Below are positions 1 through 11,195 of a stretch of DNA of 64,000 nt, piece by piece. Origin of the DNA: Trema orientale. Taxonomy: Eukaryota > Streptophyta > Magnoliopsida > Rosales > Cannabaceae. Numbering within the stretch: the first letter of the stretch is position 1; the number at the start of each line of letters is the position of its first letter. The DNA lies in NCBI GenBank assembly GCA_002914845.1, contig JXTC01000519.1, forward strand, positions 135,967 to 199,966, written 5' to 3'. Below the pieces are notes generated by a model. It ran no database searches. It saw only the letters and a program-made list of their open reading frames with translations, and had not been told where the DNA came from. Both the position numbers and the translations under genes were made by a program.

Positions 1-25
1 ACAAGAATGAAAAAAAAATACTTAC

Positions 26-3000
26 AGAGCAACTCAGAAATCTGTTTTCGTAACTCAGATCATAAAACCACATCTTCAAATTGACTTTGTCTATTATAAA
101 ATCAAAAGATTTCTCGAGTGCGTTGGCCTTCTTTGAATAGAATATTGTCCGAAATAAAGTAATAAAAAAAACCATTAAAACAGAAATAATATAATATAAA
201 ATATTTATTCATATATCTTTAAAAGTTAACATTATACTTACTTGTTTCTAAAATTAAGATCTTTGTCTACAAAATCAACAAACTGCTTCTGCCAAACTGT
301 ATTAGGAGGTTTCATGAACTCCATAAAAAATGCAGATAAACCTTTCACTTTTCTTAACATGATCTTCTCGTTCGGTTTTTCAACAAGCTCGGAAGAAGAT
401 TCAATCTGAACCAAGGCACCTGAAGAACCAATCTGAGCAGAATCGGCTGAAGAACCAAACTCATTAATAAGCGGCGACCTCAATTGAGCACCAGGTTTGG
501 TTTCTCTTTTTGGTAAAACTAGAGTCTTCAAAGAAGATTCTGACCCTTTTGAATACTCTTCCACAGTATTTTTAATGCATGTATTAATAGTATCATCATC
601 CAAATTGGCAAAAAACTCGTCATCCTGAAAATATGTAATCATGAACTTATTATTAAATTAAAAGCAGTAGAAAACCTATTCAGTTTCTTATGGAAAAACA
701 TATTCATACCTTTTCAGCAATGGGATCACAAATATCAATATTTTCTTCGTTGCTATCCTTGGATGAATCGTCAGAACCCTGAAAGAAAAGAACAACTTGG
801 TTTCTACTTAATTGTTTCCAAGAAACTAAAGTAGAAACTAATCAAAGATTGTGCTTTCTGGAAACCAACATGGTTTCCAGGAAAACATGATGGTTACTAG
901 TCAAGAAACCAACAACTAGAACTAGAAACCATAAACATCAGCAAACTACTTAATTAGTTTCTAGGAATATATCAAATACAGATTCCAAGTATAATAACTC
1001 AGCAAACAATTAAATACTAATTACAGAAAGAAGGCATATTAATACCTTATCATCAGTGACATCCTTCTTAGCAGAATTGTCAACACCCTAAAAAAAAAAA
1101 ATTTAACATATTTAGCAACTTGGTTTCCGCTTAATGGTTTCTTGCAAACCATAGTGGTTAATAGATAACATATTTAGCTTTTTAAACTACAATATAAAAG
1201 GATACCTTATCAGCAATGTTATGACTGCCATCAGTCTCATCTTCATTGCCATCATTGGCAAATTTGTCAACAGACTGAAAAAAAAATTTAAAAAAAGTCA
1301 AAAACACAAATGCAACTCAATAACCATTTAATGATTTCTACAAAATTATAGTGATTACTGTACCTTGCCCGCTCCATTATCAGGACCATCTTTATCATTT
1401 TCATCATGCTTCCCCTCATCTTTGTTATCATTGTCATTATCTTCCTCCTCTTCCTCTTTATTCTCTTCAGTATCCTTCCCCTCCTCATCACCATCTTTCA
1501 CAGCATCCTTAAGTTCATTAACAGAGTCAACACCCTGAAAATAAAAAAGAAGACACAGAATATAAAAAGAAAAAGGAAATATAAACCGAAAAGAAACCAT
1601 GATGGTTTCCAAAACAAATCAATATACCTCAACTTCTAAGAGATCACCATCAGGAATAAAATCAGGAGTAATGACATCATCCACAACAATATTAACATCA
1701 AGAACATCAGCCTAGTTATAAAAGGAAAAAAAAAAAAGCCTAAAAGGTTTAGCTGAAATATTAAAGAAACAAAGAAAAACCAAAAAGAAACTAAGTCATC
1801 CATTTTGACCTTGTCTTCGTCATTGTCTTTAGAATTCTTATCAGCTTCATCTACCTGAGATGTTTCTTCCTTATTTTCTTCCTCCATAGGTACATCAATA
1901 TCCATTAAAGTATTTTTACTTACGTTGTCATTATCCTGAAATATTTAAGAAACAAAATAAATCTATAGAAACTTTATTGGTAGCCAAAAAAAAAAAACAA
2001 CAAAAGCTTACAAAAAATACCACATTCTTAACAGTTCTTTCATTATCAGAACAAGGAACATAAGCCTGAAAAGAAACAACAAAAAAATTAATAAGAAAAT
2101 TAAAAACAAAAATGAAAACAAAAAATAGTTAAAAAGATAATACCATTCCCATATCATCATCTCCAACAAGATTTGGAGAATGATCAACAACCTGACAAAA
2201 AATAATAATAATAATAATGATGCAATAGCACGACATAAGAAAACAAAATAGTTTCCAATTAAAGGTTTCTAAGAAACCAAAATGGTTATTGGTCAGCTTT
2301 CAGCTTTCCAGAAACCAACAAAATTTCCCAGAAACCAAGATGGTTCCTACACATAGGGTTTCCTGGAAACTACAAAGATTTCCAGGAAAGACCCAATAGT
2401 TCCAAGAAACTCCCAAAGTTTCCAGGAAATTATCAAGAATTAATTAATGGAATAGAATCAATAGAACAAGAAACAAAAACGTAAGTACCTGATTAATTGG
2501 ACCAGCAGGACAAGCAACAGCATCAATCCCTAACTTCTCTTGACATTTGGTCAACATAGTCAAAAGAATATCAAATTTAGCATCAAAATCCTTCTTCATC
2601 AAATCAATACTCCCTTTAATCAAATCCTGCCGATGAAAAATCTCCTTCTTCATCAAATCCATTTCCTTAGTAAACTTTCGGATACTTGCACCAGCCTTAG
2701 CTTGACTAGATTTTGATGTAAAGGTTTTGAAGGCCCAGAAACTTTTGGAGGAGCTAGAACTTTTGAAGGATTATCAACGAAATCAACATCAACATCACGA
2801 GCTGCAGCAACATTACCCAAGCTCTCCAAAACAGGTTGTTGGACTCTTTTGGGAAGCTCATTAAGTCTATACTTAGTGATTTCCTCTACGGTGCGAACTA
2901 CATTCTGAACTGAGATCTGAATTCATAAAAAAAGAAAACTATGTTAAAAAAATAACAACAAACACAAAACATAAAAAAAAAAAAAAGAAGTTAAATAAAC

Positions 3001-5405
3001 ATTTACCTCATCAGCTTCAAAGACATTCTTCTCAAGCTCTTCAAAGTAAGGACTAACATCGCAGAAAAAGTTCAAAATATGAGGAATCTTTGAAGCAGTC
3101 TTGTAACAAACGGTACCAACCAATTTATCAAAACAATCATAAGCCCATATCTGAAAGGCTAAAGGAAAACCAATCAACTTATAGGAATCCTTTTCGTTCA
3201 CAGATTTCCTTTTCTTTGATTTTTTACCTTTGCTAGATTCCACCTTCTTCTTCCCCTTCCTTTTTGAATCTACGTGTTTGTCCTCAATAATACCAGAATT
3301 TTTTTGGTCCTTCAATGACTTCAATCCAGACTTTAGATACTTTAATGTATCCCTAAATAATTCTTTACCCCATGGAAAGTGCTCATATTGACCTTGATCG
3401 CAAATTTCCATATTAACCTTGGAAACCAAATTTTTTTTCAAATTACCGAATAGGTAATTCCCAATCAGATAAAGACACACAATATTGACAAGATCTTCAT
3501 TAGTTTCAAACGATCCATTCAAAAAAGCATCTTCCAAAGCTACCTTATCAAACCTAGGATATTTCTTAAAATATTTGTCAAACAACCTAACTCGTTTGGT
3601 CTCAAAAATAGTCTTGTCTGTATCACCAACACATAAAAGATCAGTAGCAATGGCAAATTCTTGAATGCCAAACCTTAACAGTTTCCCACCTATCTTAAAC
3701 CACATCTCATCCGGATTTGGTTGCTTAACCTCTCTTAAGAGAAAATGATGAATTAATTGACCTTGGCCTACTAGTTTGTGCTGATTAAGAAAATAACCAA
3801 AATATGTTTTCTCAAACATAGAGGAAACATGATCACCACTAGTATTCATAACTCTCCTGATATTATCTATTGCAGTAACAGAATGGAAAAACATAGGCTT
3901 ACCACCAATCCTATATTCTGGTTTAATCATATATTCCCAATCCTACAAAAAAAAATTCGAACATAGATACACAAATATAAAAAATATATAATGCAAAAAA
4001 GAAAAAATTAAAAGCTTAACAATGTAACAGATGTTAACACAAATTAAAGTCCTCAGACTAACTAGCAGTTTCAAAAGATGGTAGTCGAATCATAACAGGG
4101 CAAGAGCACTATTCAAAAATACACATAGAATATAAATGAAAAAGCTTGACTTAGCAACAGTGCATTATACAAACAAGAAATCAAACAGGTTTCCATGAAA
4201 CAACAAGGGTTTCATGTTATGTACTTAGCTATAGAGCGTTTTTCAAAAAAGAAACCACATTAGTTTCAGGAAACCCTAGTGGTTTTCAAGAAACCCTAAT
4301 AGTTTTCAGTGATTCAGATAGCTAGATTGCATTCTGATACATCAAAAACTAACTGGTTTCTAGAAAACCTTTGTGGTTTCCATTATGTCAAGAAAACTAA
4401 TCACCTCACATACATGGAAAATAAAGAATAACAACAACAGAAACATGATCAACTATAATAGAACATTACATAAATTTCAAGCATTGATGAGCAAACTCAA
4501 CTCATGTTTACTTCTAAATAAAAGTTAAACAGCATATTAGCTATATTAAGTCATTAATTAAACTAAAATGACTAACAACATAAATTTCTAGCAACAGTGC
4601 ATTATGCAAATAGGAAACCAAACAGGTTTCCATAAAACAACAATAGATTCCTGCTATGTACTTACCTTTAGGGCATTTTTCAAAAAAGAAACCACATTGG
4701 TTTTCAAGAAACTCTAGTCGTATCCAATGATTCAGATAGCTACATGGCATTCTGATCCATCGAAACCCAACTAGTTTCTAGAAAACCTTTGTGGTTTCCA
4801 TTATGGCGAGAGAACTATTCACCACACATACATGAAATCCCAATAAACAACAACAGAAACATATTATATATGACAATGGGACATTCATACATTTTAAAAC
4901 ATTGATGAGTAAACCCAACTCATATTTGCTTCTAAACAAAATTTAAATAGCACATTAGCTATATTCATTCATTCATTGAACTAAAAATGACCAAAATCAC
5001 TTGCACAAAATACTAAAACACCACACAATCCGAAGAATATTACCTTGACACAATACATAAGCAAATATCATTCTATATAGAAAATCAAACGTCAATACTA
5101 ATAGATTCCTTCTGTATTACCTGAACCTCAGGAACTTCAAAACCTTCGACCGAAATCTTCCAATTAGCTCGAGCTTTAACTCGACGATTCTTACGAGAAG
5201 GTCCAGCATCAACTGAAGACGATATCTTCCTCTTGCTTCTAATTAGAGGCACATTAGACGCAGAAACAGGGTCATCCAAAGAGGGTTCCTTGCTCTTCTC
5301 AACAAATTGGGGCAAAATTGACCGAGAAACTTCCCCCTTTTCACCAACAGATTGCGAAATCTCCTTTGATACTGGAGATGCCGATTGTGCCCGAGTTTCA
5401 ACCAT
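26..5405 (-). CDS. DUF1985 / Ulp1-protease-like gene, 3' end outside window
   Basis: This is a multi-exon gene read right to left. Exons that I can place by GT-AG borders are 5121-5405 (starts MVETRAQ), 3007-3942, 2489-2916, 2144-2191, 2021-2065, 1810-1935, 1628-1711, 1364-1534, 1206-1274, 1046-1087, 710-778, 242-624 and 26-149. The 312-codon exon 3007-3942 has the look of a DUF1985 domain (FLNQHKL, LRFGIQEFAIATDL, VNIVCLYLIGNYLFG) followed by a Lys-rich nuclear-signal-like stretch. The last exon (SKKANALEKSFDFI, WFYDLSYENRFL) resembles the lead-in to an Ulp1/C48 SUMO-protease domain, which would lie left of the window. Such genes are known from Mutator-like elements, but no transposase or terminal repeat is visible here. 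Nearly all exons are phase 0. Two oddities suggest decay or sequence error: exon 2489-2916 is one base short of a whole frame (near 2715-2722), and the acceptor that fits exon 26-149 lacks AG. Family call is fairly sure; activity is doubtful. Confidence 0.62.
710..2191 (-). repeat. serial phase-0 mini-exons coding an acidic linker
   Basis: Eight small exons in a row (48, 45, 126, 84, 171, 69, 42 and 69 nt in transcript order) are all multiples of three and all phase 0. Several start with the codons for GVD or SVD and end with Asp-Lys or Gly-Lys just before the donor (for example 1046-1087 reads GVDNSAKKDVTDDK). The encoded linker is dominated by Asp, Glu, Asn and Lys. This pattern looks like repeated exon duplication followed by divergence. 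Any of the exons could be skipped without breaking the frame. Confidence 0.6.
812..2435. repeat. clusters of GGTTTCC / GGAAACC motifs in introns
   Basis: Introns of the DUF1985 gene carry many copies of a short motif and its reverse complement, GGTTTCC and GGAAACC, often paired head to head (GGTTTCCAGGAAA-like). Dense clusters lie at 812-960 and 2255-2435; further clusters at 4180-4400 and 4610-4800 are in intron 1. I did not see comparable density elsewhere in the window. Whether these are decayed element ends, splicing enhancers or a spreading simple repeat cannot be told from the sequence. Confidence 0.55.
4154..4992. repeat. diverged tandem duplication of about 437 bp inside intron 1
   Basis: The segment starting at 4154 (gcaacagtgcattat) recurs at 4591, a period of 437 bases, and the likeness runs on to about 4990. 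The two copies share the same order of landmarks, including the caaacaggtttcc and tttttcaaaaaagaaacc stretches, with scattered substitutions. It lies wholly in the first intron of the DUF1985 gene. Confidence 0.7.
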
Positions 5406-6914
5406 GACTGAAACTAAGAACTGCACGCCACTTCCACTGAAAAAAAAGAGGAAGAAAAGAAGAAGACGAGGAAAAATAAAAAATGGCTAAAAATTTTGCA
5501 GTTTGAAATAGAAAACCTAGAAACCAACCACTAAACCCTCAACTCGCTAAAAAATCGGCGATGGAAACTGAGAAAACGAAGATAGAAAAAATCGGAAAAG
5601 AAAAGAAGAGCGAGATGAAAAAACTGATTCAAATACCCACGTAAAAAAAGGTCGTACAAAATTAAGTAAATTAGGCCAGGTCGTATTATTGGGTTTTTTT
5701 TTAAAAAAAATCCGTACTCCATGTCATTTCCCCTATTTTTTTTCTACATTTCTTTCTTTGATAATTGAGTACTCGTTTTTTCTTTCCTCGACCATTATTG
5801 CTTAGTTTTCTGTTAGGATATGCAAATAATTTTTAACTTGTTGGTGGAAATTAGTCATATTTATTAATTATATTTCTTTACGACTGGAAAGGAACGCGAG
5901 TTTTCGTTGTACTATAAATTGCATATATCAACATACTCATTTGACTGGATTAGATATGAAAACTATCAATTATTATCATTTTATTTTGGGTGGTGTTTTG
6001 TTGATGTTACGAGGTAGGTGATGTCGGGAGGTAGGTGGCGTTGTCTTACATTAATTGTTTAGTGTCTGTCTCTCTTTTTATTTACTTCAATTTGTGCGTT
6101 CTTACGGAATGTTTTTCACAACTTATAAATATTGAGAAAATAATAAATCGCATTACAAGATTTATTTGGATACACTTTTAATTTGTATTTTTTGTTTTTT
6201 TTTTTAAATACACTTTTAATTTGTGTTTTTTGTTTTTTTAAATGAAATGAAAGCATTTTTCGTTTTTTATTTTTTTAAATGAAATGGAATATGAAGATTT
6301 TTCAAGCTGAGAAAATGCAATCCAAGCAAGCCCAGTAATAAAAATTTACCTACTATATAACACTTCATCGGATTTAGGAAAAAAAAAATTTACGTAGCTT
6401 CTTTTTTATTTTCTATTTCTTTCTTTCTTAATTTAGGAATGGGGTGAATGAACTTGCATTTCATAATCATTAAATAAGGGTAAGGATAGTACTAAAAGAA
6501 ATCATTTTACAAGAAAAGGGTGCCTTTAGGTTCGGATTTATTTATTTTTTTCTAATTTTCTAAAAATACAGATTTCAAAATCACATTTGTTACGTGGCAG
6601 AAACGTAACAGAGAATAGAGAAAAGGTTGAACTTGGGAAGGAGAAATTAGAAAGAGGATTTGCTCCCCTTCTCTCCTTGAAAACCGTTTTGCCTCATTCT
6701 TGAAACAGCCATTTAAGCCCCAATGACTTGGTCTCTTCCATCTCTTCATCACACTTTCTTTCCCGTTTCTTATTATTCCCCTAAAGTTAAGCTCACAACT
6801 TCTCTCGATACCTCTCATTCTATTTACATGGACATTTCTGCTATTCTTCCCTCCTGATGATCAAATTTCTCTAATATGGACTAGAGTTAATTATCAAGAA
6901 AGTGATCATTAACA
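5406..6914. other. intergenic region between DUF1985 gene and CSLD4
   Basis: This is AT-rich DNA holding the presumed leader of the leftward gene and the promoter and leader of the rightward CSLD gene. Near 6174-6300 a T-rich stretch with an A/T-rich phrase (cacttttaatttgt) occurs twice. The part from about 6590 to 6914 is less AT-rich and pyrimidine-rich, as expected for a 5' leader. No further gene is supported. Confidence 0.5.
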
Positions 6915-9900
6915 ATGGCATCTCTGTCTAGCCAACCATCAAAGAAGGGAATGCGTAGCTCAATTGGTGGTGGTTCTACTAACTCCGCGGCGAGTCGTAG
7001 TTCGAGCGGCCAAACCGTTAAATTCGCGCGACGAACATCGAGTGGCCGGTATGTTAGTCTGTCGAGAGAAGACCTTGACATGTCCGGAGAAATCTCAGGT
7101 GACTACATGAACTACACTGTTCACATTCCTCCAACACCCGACAACCAGCCTATGGACTCCTCCGTGGCTGTCAAGGCTGAAGAGCAATACGTTTCAAATT
7201 CTCTCTTCACCGGAGGATTCAACAGCGTCACACGAGCTCATCTCATGGACAAAGTCATCGACTCCGATGTTACTCATCCCCAGATGGCCGGAGCCAAAGG
7301 CTCCGCTTGTTCAATGCCAGCTTGTGATGGAAAGGTCATGAAGGATGAAAGAGGTGTGGATGTAACACCTTGTGCTTGCAGGTATAACAGCTTCATTTTC
7401 AGACACTAGCAGGAGTTAGCTAAATGAACGGCAAATAAATTCCAACGAAAGAAAAAAAAGTAAGTAATCAAGGCCATAGAAAACGAAAAATAACTACCAT
7501 AAATAAACTCAAGGAAAAAGTACACAGCCGAAAAAAAAAAAAGAAATGACTGACGGAAATCAATGAAAGCGAGTAGTGCATTAAAGTTTATAAGATGCTA
7601 GGCTTTTTGGATTGTTTCTAGTTTTGTTTTAGACCTGTAGAACGTTGCAACATTGCTAGGAGACCAAGTTTTTCCTATGTATGTCGATTATCTATGCACG
7701 TATGTAGCTATATATATGTGATCAATTATGTATATATGTGTATGTATATACGAATATAATAGTGTATGTGTATATACACTCCATGTATTTTCATAACTAA
7801 AAAAAATTATGTATCCAAGCAGGGCCTAATGTATAAAAATTTTGGTACTTCTTGTCTGTAGGTTCACAATATGCAGAGACTGTTATTTGGATGCCCAAAA
7901 GGAAACTGGTCTATGTCCAGGTTGCAAGGAGCCATACAGAGTGGGGGATTATGACGAAGACGCGCAAGATTATACAAGCGGAACACTACAGTTACCAGCT
8001 CCAAACGGCTCGAAAAGAGATCGTAATAACATGTCTATGATGAAAAGGAACCAAACTGGAGATTTTGATCACAACAGATGGTTGTTTGAGACACAAGGTA
8101 CGTATGGGGTTGGAAATGCTTATTGGCCCCAAGATGACATGTATGGTGATGATGAAGATGATGGATTTCGCGGAGGCATGTTGGAGTCCACTGATAAGCC
8201 TTGGAAGCCTTTGAGCCGGAAAACTCCAATCCCAGCAGCTATCATTAGCCCTTACAGGTAGTATACGAGTTCGTTAAAACTTGTCACTTAACCACATCGT
8301 TTTTCAATTTGACAGGAAATATTAAGAATCATTATGTATCTAGTAAGATAAGCATTAATGTTTATTATTACCTAGGTTGTTGGTTGCTATTCGATTGGTG
8401 GTGCTATGTTTTTTTTTGCAATGGAGAGTAGTTCATCCAAATGAAGACGCGGTATGGTTGTGGCTAATGTCAGTGGTGTGTGAGTTATGGTTTGCCTTCT
8501 CTTGGCTCCTCGACCAGATTCCTAAGCTATGTCCAGTTAACCGATCCACTGACCTCGAGGTCCTCCGTGATAAATTCGATATGCCATCTCCATCAAATCC
8601 CACCGGCCGGTCTGACTTACCGGGCGTTGATCTGTTTGTTTCCACTGCTGATCCTGAAAAAGAGCCACCTCTTGTCACTGCCAACACTATTCTTTCCATT
8701 TTAGCTGTTGATTATCCCGTGGAGAAGCTAGCATGTTATGTCTCTGATGATGGTGGTGCCCTTCTTACTTTCGAGGCAATGGCAGAGGCTGCAAGTTTTG
8801 CTGATTTATGGGTTCCATTTTGTCGAAAGCACAACATCGAGCCGAGGAATCCTGAGAGCTACTTCAGCTTAAAAGTTGACCCAACTAAGAACAAATGTCG
8901 AATAGACTTCGTGAAAGACAGGAGGAAAATCAAAAGGGAGTATGACGAGTTCAAGGTCAGGATCAATGGGCTTCCGGACTCAATCAGGAGAAGGTCGGAC
9001 GCGTTTAATGCTAGGGAAGATATGAAAATGTTGAAGCACTTGAAGGAGAGCGGAGCCGACCCCTTGGATACGCCGAAGGTCCCGAAGGCGACATGGATGG
9101 CTGATGGCACTCATTGGCCGGGTACTTGGGCTGTCCCTGCTAGCGAGCATGCCAAAGGTGACCACGCAGGAATCCTTCAGGTACTAATGAAAAAATGTAA
9201 CAATGTGCCTAACTAGTCTATATCTCTTTAACCCAACTTCACTTTATGAATCCCAGATCCTAATTATGCTTCAAAACCATCTCCAATGTTGAAAAACTTT
9301 GAACTATGGATAGGTAATGCTCAAACCTCCTAGTAGTGACCCATTAATGGGAGGCGCAGACGACAAGATCATAGACTTCTCTGATGTTGATACACGGTTG
9401 CCAATGTTCGTATACGTATCTCGTGAGAAGCGGCCGGGCTATGATCACAACAAGAAAGCAGGAGCCATGAACGCGTTGGTACGAGCTTCAGCAATTTTGT
9501 CTAACGGCCCTTTCATCCTCAACCTTGATTGCGACCATTACATCTTCAACTGCAAGGCCATCCGTGAAGGAATGTGTTTCATGATGGACCGGGGCGGCGA
9601 AAACATCTGCTACATTCAGTTCCCTCAGAGATTCGAAGGCATTGATCCTTCTGACCGTTATGCGAATCATAACACTGTTTTCTTTGATGGAAACATGCGA
9701 GCCCTTGATGGAGTTCAGGTACTTAAGTACCACTTTTGTCAGTCTCTCACAAAACTCTTGTGGAAAACTCATACATACATTCATGTTCATTGATGACTTT
9801 TACAGGGTCCAGTTTATGTGGGAACTGGATGTATGTTCAGGCGATTTGCTCTATACGGTTTCGACCCACCACAAGTCGATAAGATAGTCAAGCTTGACTC

Positions 9901-11195
9901 CCCCGAGACACATCCATTGACGCCTAGTGACTTTGATCCTGAACTTGATATCAATCTACTCCCTAAGCGTTTTGGAAATTCTACAATGTTGGCGGAGTCC
10001 ATCCCCATCGCAGAGTTCCAAGGCCGCCCACTTGCCGATCATCCGGCGATCAGATATGGACGGCCTCCGGGTGCTCTCCGAGTCCCTCGCGACCCACTCG
10101 ACGCCACTACTGTTGCTGAAGCAGTCTCAGTCATTTCATGTTGGTATGTTTCCCTTCATTCTAATTAACACCACTCAAATTCACACTACTCTTATAAACA
10201 TTCTCTCAGGCATTTCATCAAACAGGTACGAGGACAAGACCGAATGGGGAGACCGCGTGGGCTGGATCTACGGCTCCGTCACCGAAGACGTCGTCACGGG
10301 TTACCGGATGCACAACCGAGGATGGCATTCAATCTACTGCATCACAAAGCGCGACGCCTTCCGCGGCTCGGCCCCGATAAACCTCACGGACCGGCTCCAC
10401 CAGGTGCTGCGCTGGGCCACGGGCTCGGTCGAGATCTTTTTCTCGAGAAACAACGCTTTCTTGGCATCCAAACGCCTCAAACTCCTCCAACGCTTGGCGT
10501 ACCTCAACGTCGGGATCTACCCTTTCACCTCCGTCTTCCTCATCGTCTACTGCTTCCTCCCGGCACTGTCCCTCTTGTCCGGACACTTCATCGTCCAGAC
10601 TCTAAACGTCGCCTTCTTAGTCTACCTTCTCATCATAACAGTCTGCCTAATTGGGTTAGCCATCTTGGAGGTGAAATGGTCGGGAGTGGGTCTAGAAGAG
10701 TGGTGGCGAAACGAACAGTTCTGGCTCATCTCCGGCACGAGCGCCCACTTGGCCGCCGTGGTACAAGGCCTCCTGAAAGTGATCGCCGGAATCGAGATCT
10801 CGTTCACCCTGACCTCGAAATCCGCCGGAGAAGACAACGACGACATATTCGCCGACCTGTACCTGGTGAAGTGGACATCGCTGATGATTCCGCCCATCGT
10901 GATAGCGATGGTGAACATAATCGCCATTGTTGTAGCGTTCTCGAGGACGATTTACAGTACGGTCCCGAAATGGAGCAAGTTCATTGGAGGAGCCTTCTTT
11001 AGCTTCTGGGTATTGGCTCACTTGTACCCATTTGCTAAAGGGTTGATGGGTCGACGAAGGAAGACGCCGACGATAGTGTTTGTGTGGTCTGGGCTTATTG
11101 CGATTACTCTGTCTCTGCTTTGGGTCGCCATTAATCCACCCCATGGGAGCTCTGCGGAAGCTACCACTGGTGGAGGAGGGTTTCAGTTCCCTTAA
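6915..11195 (+). CDS. CSLD4: cellulose synthase-like protein D, CSLD1/CSLD4 type
   Basis: Six exons (6915-7381, 7862-8257, 8376-9180, 9314-9718, 9806-10143, 10226-11195) join in frame to 1126 codons plus stop, close to the roughly 1110 residues of Arabidopsis CSLD4. The protein is a Golgi or plasma-membrane family-2 glycosyltransferase making a beta-linked wall glucan; CSLD1 and CSLD4 are known for tip-growing pollen tubes. Visible parts: a Ser/Gly-rich N-terminus with [16 protein letters not shown], a RING-type zinc finger (Cys 122, 127, 143, 145, 150, 153, 164, 167), two N-terminal membrane spans from about residue 290, the catalytic Asp pairs at 412-413 and 628/630, the TED Asp at 825, QVLRW at 863-867, six C-terminal spans, and the family's GGGFQFP end. 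The start ATG has a good context (aacaATGG). The long shared stretches (for example [18 protein letters not shown]) favour CSLD4 over CSLD2/3. All key residues are present, so it should be functional. Confidence 0.95.

Noticed and set aside
812-960. Regular short repeats as a CRISPR array
   Set aside because: The GGTTTCC/GGAAACC motifs are short, in both orientations and irregularly spaced inside plant introns; there are no uniform spacers and the genome is eukaryotic.
1406-1639. Plus-strand open frame rich in Ile, Leu and Phe opposite the acidic exon
   Set aside because: It is the antisense shadow of an Asp/Glu-rich exon with good splice borders on the minus strand.
5531-5722. 63-codon minus-strand frame upstream of the DUF1985 gene
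   Set aside because: It lies in the leader/promoter side, is made mostly of Phe and Leu from homopolymer runs, and has no supporting feature.
10244-11002. Arg/Pro-rich 252-codon frame inside the last CSLD4 exon
   Set aside because: It is a shifted-frame shadow of a GC-rich, strongly conserved coding exon.
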